Source of the DNA: an uncultured bacterium
GTDB lineage: Bacteria; Edwardsbacteria; AC1; EtOH8
Assembly (NCBI GenBank): GCA_937958665.1
Contig: CALGNM010000333.1
Span: 1-6,271 of the forward strand
Direction of reading: 5' to 3'
Length of the DNA: 6,271 nt
Shown here: positions 5,682 to 6,271 of the stretch, one piece after another
How positions within the stretch are numbered: the first letter of the stretch is position 1
Layout: every line of letters starts with the position of its first letter
Notes under the pieces: model-generated
Told to the model about the DNA's origin: nothing
The model's database searches: none
The model's input: the letters and a program-made list of their open reading frames with translations, nothing else
Made by a program: the position numbers and the translations under genes

Positions 5682-6226
5682 CAGGCCAGGTCCTCCCATC
5701 CGGCCAGCACCTCCTTGATATCCGCCGCCAGCTTGGCCACCACCGCCACCATGAACTTTTCGGCCTTCTTGGCGTCGAACTTGGGATAGCCCTCCCCCGG
5801 ACGGTTGAGGATCATGCTGCGGTAGAAGGGATACATGGAGATCCCGGGAAAGCGGCGGCCCACCTCGCCCCGGCTATAGTCGGCCGGACAGACCAGGGAA
5901 TTGTCCACCGCCATCAGGGCGGCCAACTCGTCGGCCCCGGCGTGGCCGCTGCCTCCGAAATACTGTTGGGCCAGATCGCCGGCGGCCTCCCACCAATCCA
6001 CCGCCATCCAGCCAACCCGCTTGTGTCGCCACAGCTCGGCCCCCAGTCCTTTCAGACTGTCGGTGTTGCCGCCGTGCCCGTTCATGACGATTATCCTCCG
6101 GAAGCCGGCCTCGGCCAGGCTGAAGGCCACCTCCCGCACATAGGCCCGCAAAGTCTCCGGGCTGACCGACAGCGATCCGGGATAGGGCAGCAGGGTGTTG
6201 GTGAACCCGTAGTTGACGGCCGGGGC
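5681..6226 (-). CDS. Creatininase-family amidohydrolase (5' truncated)
   Basis: These are the last 181 residues of a creatininase-superfamily protein (PF02633), metal-dependent amidohydrolases that include creatininase, the riboflavin-pathway FAPy deformylase ArfB and the mycofactocin peptidase MftE. Evidence is the block TLLPYPGSLSVSPETLRAYV (fragment 11-30), IIVMNGHGGNTDSL (46-59) and GSGHAGADE (92-100), all in family order and spacing. The N-terminal metal ligands (Glu/His/Asp in creatininase) lie off the contig. NGHGGN differs from the NGHYEN-type motif that I recall for true creatininase, so creatinine is not the likely substrate; the actual substrate is unknown. The frame runs open to the adapter at 6227; an in-frame TTG at 6151 is not the start because conserved family sequence continues upstream. 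It overlaps the cyclase-like gene by one base, so it belongs to the same transcript. Confidence 0.9.
   Translation of the reverse strand, partial: APAVNYGFTNTLLPYPGSLSVSPETLRAYVREVAFSLAEAGFRRIIVMNGHGGNTDSLKGLGAELWRHKRVGWMAVDWWEAAGDLAQQYFGGSGHAGADELAALMAVDNSLVCPADYSRGEVGRRFPGISMYPFYRSMILNRPGEGYPKFDAKKAEKFMVAVVAKLAADIKEVLAGWEDLA
5692..5697 (-). promoter_or_regulatory. Ribosome binding site that sets the cyclase-like gene start
   Basis: GGGAGG on the minus strand sits 10 nt before the ATG at 5681, which overlaps the creatininase-family TGA by one base (TGATG). The alternative ATG at 5699 lies upstream of this site with no purine-rich tract of its own in range, so the shorter start is favoured. 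Confidence 0.7.
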
Positions 6227-6271
6227 AGATCGGAAGAGCGTCGTGTAGGGAAAGAGTGTAGATCTCGGTGG
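6227..6271 (-). other. Illumina adapter remnant (assembly artefact)
   Basis: This is the exact reverse complement of bases 1-45, beginning AGATCGGAAGAGCGTCGTG, the standard TruSeq read-through sequence. It is not genomic. The contig truly ends at 6226, inside the creatininase-family gene. Confidence 0.98.

Noticed and set aside
5682-5699. Upstream ATG at 5699 as the start of the cyclase-like gene
   Set aside because: It lacks a ribosome binding site and would lengthen the overlap with the upstream gene; ATG 5681 has GGGAGG at a proper distance and the common TGATG overlap.
5901-6143. Small plus-strand open frames opposite the creatininase-family gene and elsewhere
   Set aside because: They are antisense to conserved coding sequence and show no family-like motifs.
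46-6226. CRISPR arrays, riboswitches or direct repeats
   Set aside because: I saw no regularly spaced repeats. Non-coding space is limited to about 185 bases around the tRNA and a short hairpin after the glycosyltransferase, all accounted for.
1-6271. Transposon-like perfect 45-bp terminal inverted repeats
   Set aside because: The repeats are Illumina adapter sequence, and no transposase lies between them.

Overview
This is a GC-rich bacterial contig fragment, probably from a metagenome assembly. Both ends are sequencing artefact: bases 1-45 and 6227-6271 are the same 45-base piece of the Illumina TruSeq P5/read-1 adapter in opposite orientations, so only 46-6226 is genomic and the genes at both edges are cut. 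The organism cannot be named. The two-component/GGDEF signalling, SmpB, a CCA-encoding tRNA-Leu gene and Shine-Dalgarno-led, tightly packed genes show a bacterium. The strong GC bias (long antisense shadow ORFs, G/C third positions) fits many uncultured phyla.

Layout. Left part, 46-1140: the C-terminal end of a family 2 glycosyltransferase (+) runs convergently into smpB (-), with a perfect 12-bp hairpin between them that can terminate both. smpB diverges from a tRNA-Leu(CAG) gene (+) across a short AT-rich island. This island holds a consensus TTGACA-18-TATAAT promoter for the tRNA, and its -10 is palindromic, so it also reads TATAAT towards smpB. A second bidirectional hairpin follows the tRNA and ends the next, leftward operon.

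Right part, 1140-6226, is one minus-strand operon, read from high to low coordinates. It comprises a creatininase-family amidohydrolase (5' end missing), a ~906-aa protein with an unrecognised N-terminal region and a diverged class III nucleotidyl cyclase domain, a REC-GAF-GGDEF response regulator, and a small zinc-ribbon/DUF2007 protein. Junctions are TGATG, 3 nt and 6 nt, so translational coupling is likely.

The most interesting part is the pair of nucleotide-cyclase-fold proteins. The GGDEF domain keeps its catalytic GGDEY but has Asp and Gly where canonical diguanylate cyclases have the guanine-reading Asn and Asp (PleD N335/D344), and has lost the Arg of the RxxD inhibitory site. That pattern recalls the Hypr GGDEF enzymes that make cGAMP. 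The class III domain keeps one metal Asp, an adenine-site Asp and the transition-state Asn, but has Asn for the other metal Asp, Arg for the base-reading Lys and Gln for the transition-state Arg. Together they may form a non-standard nucleotide-signalling module; this is inference from sequence alone.
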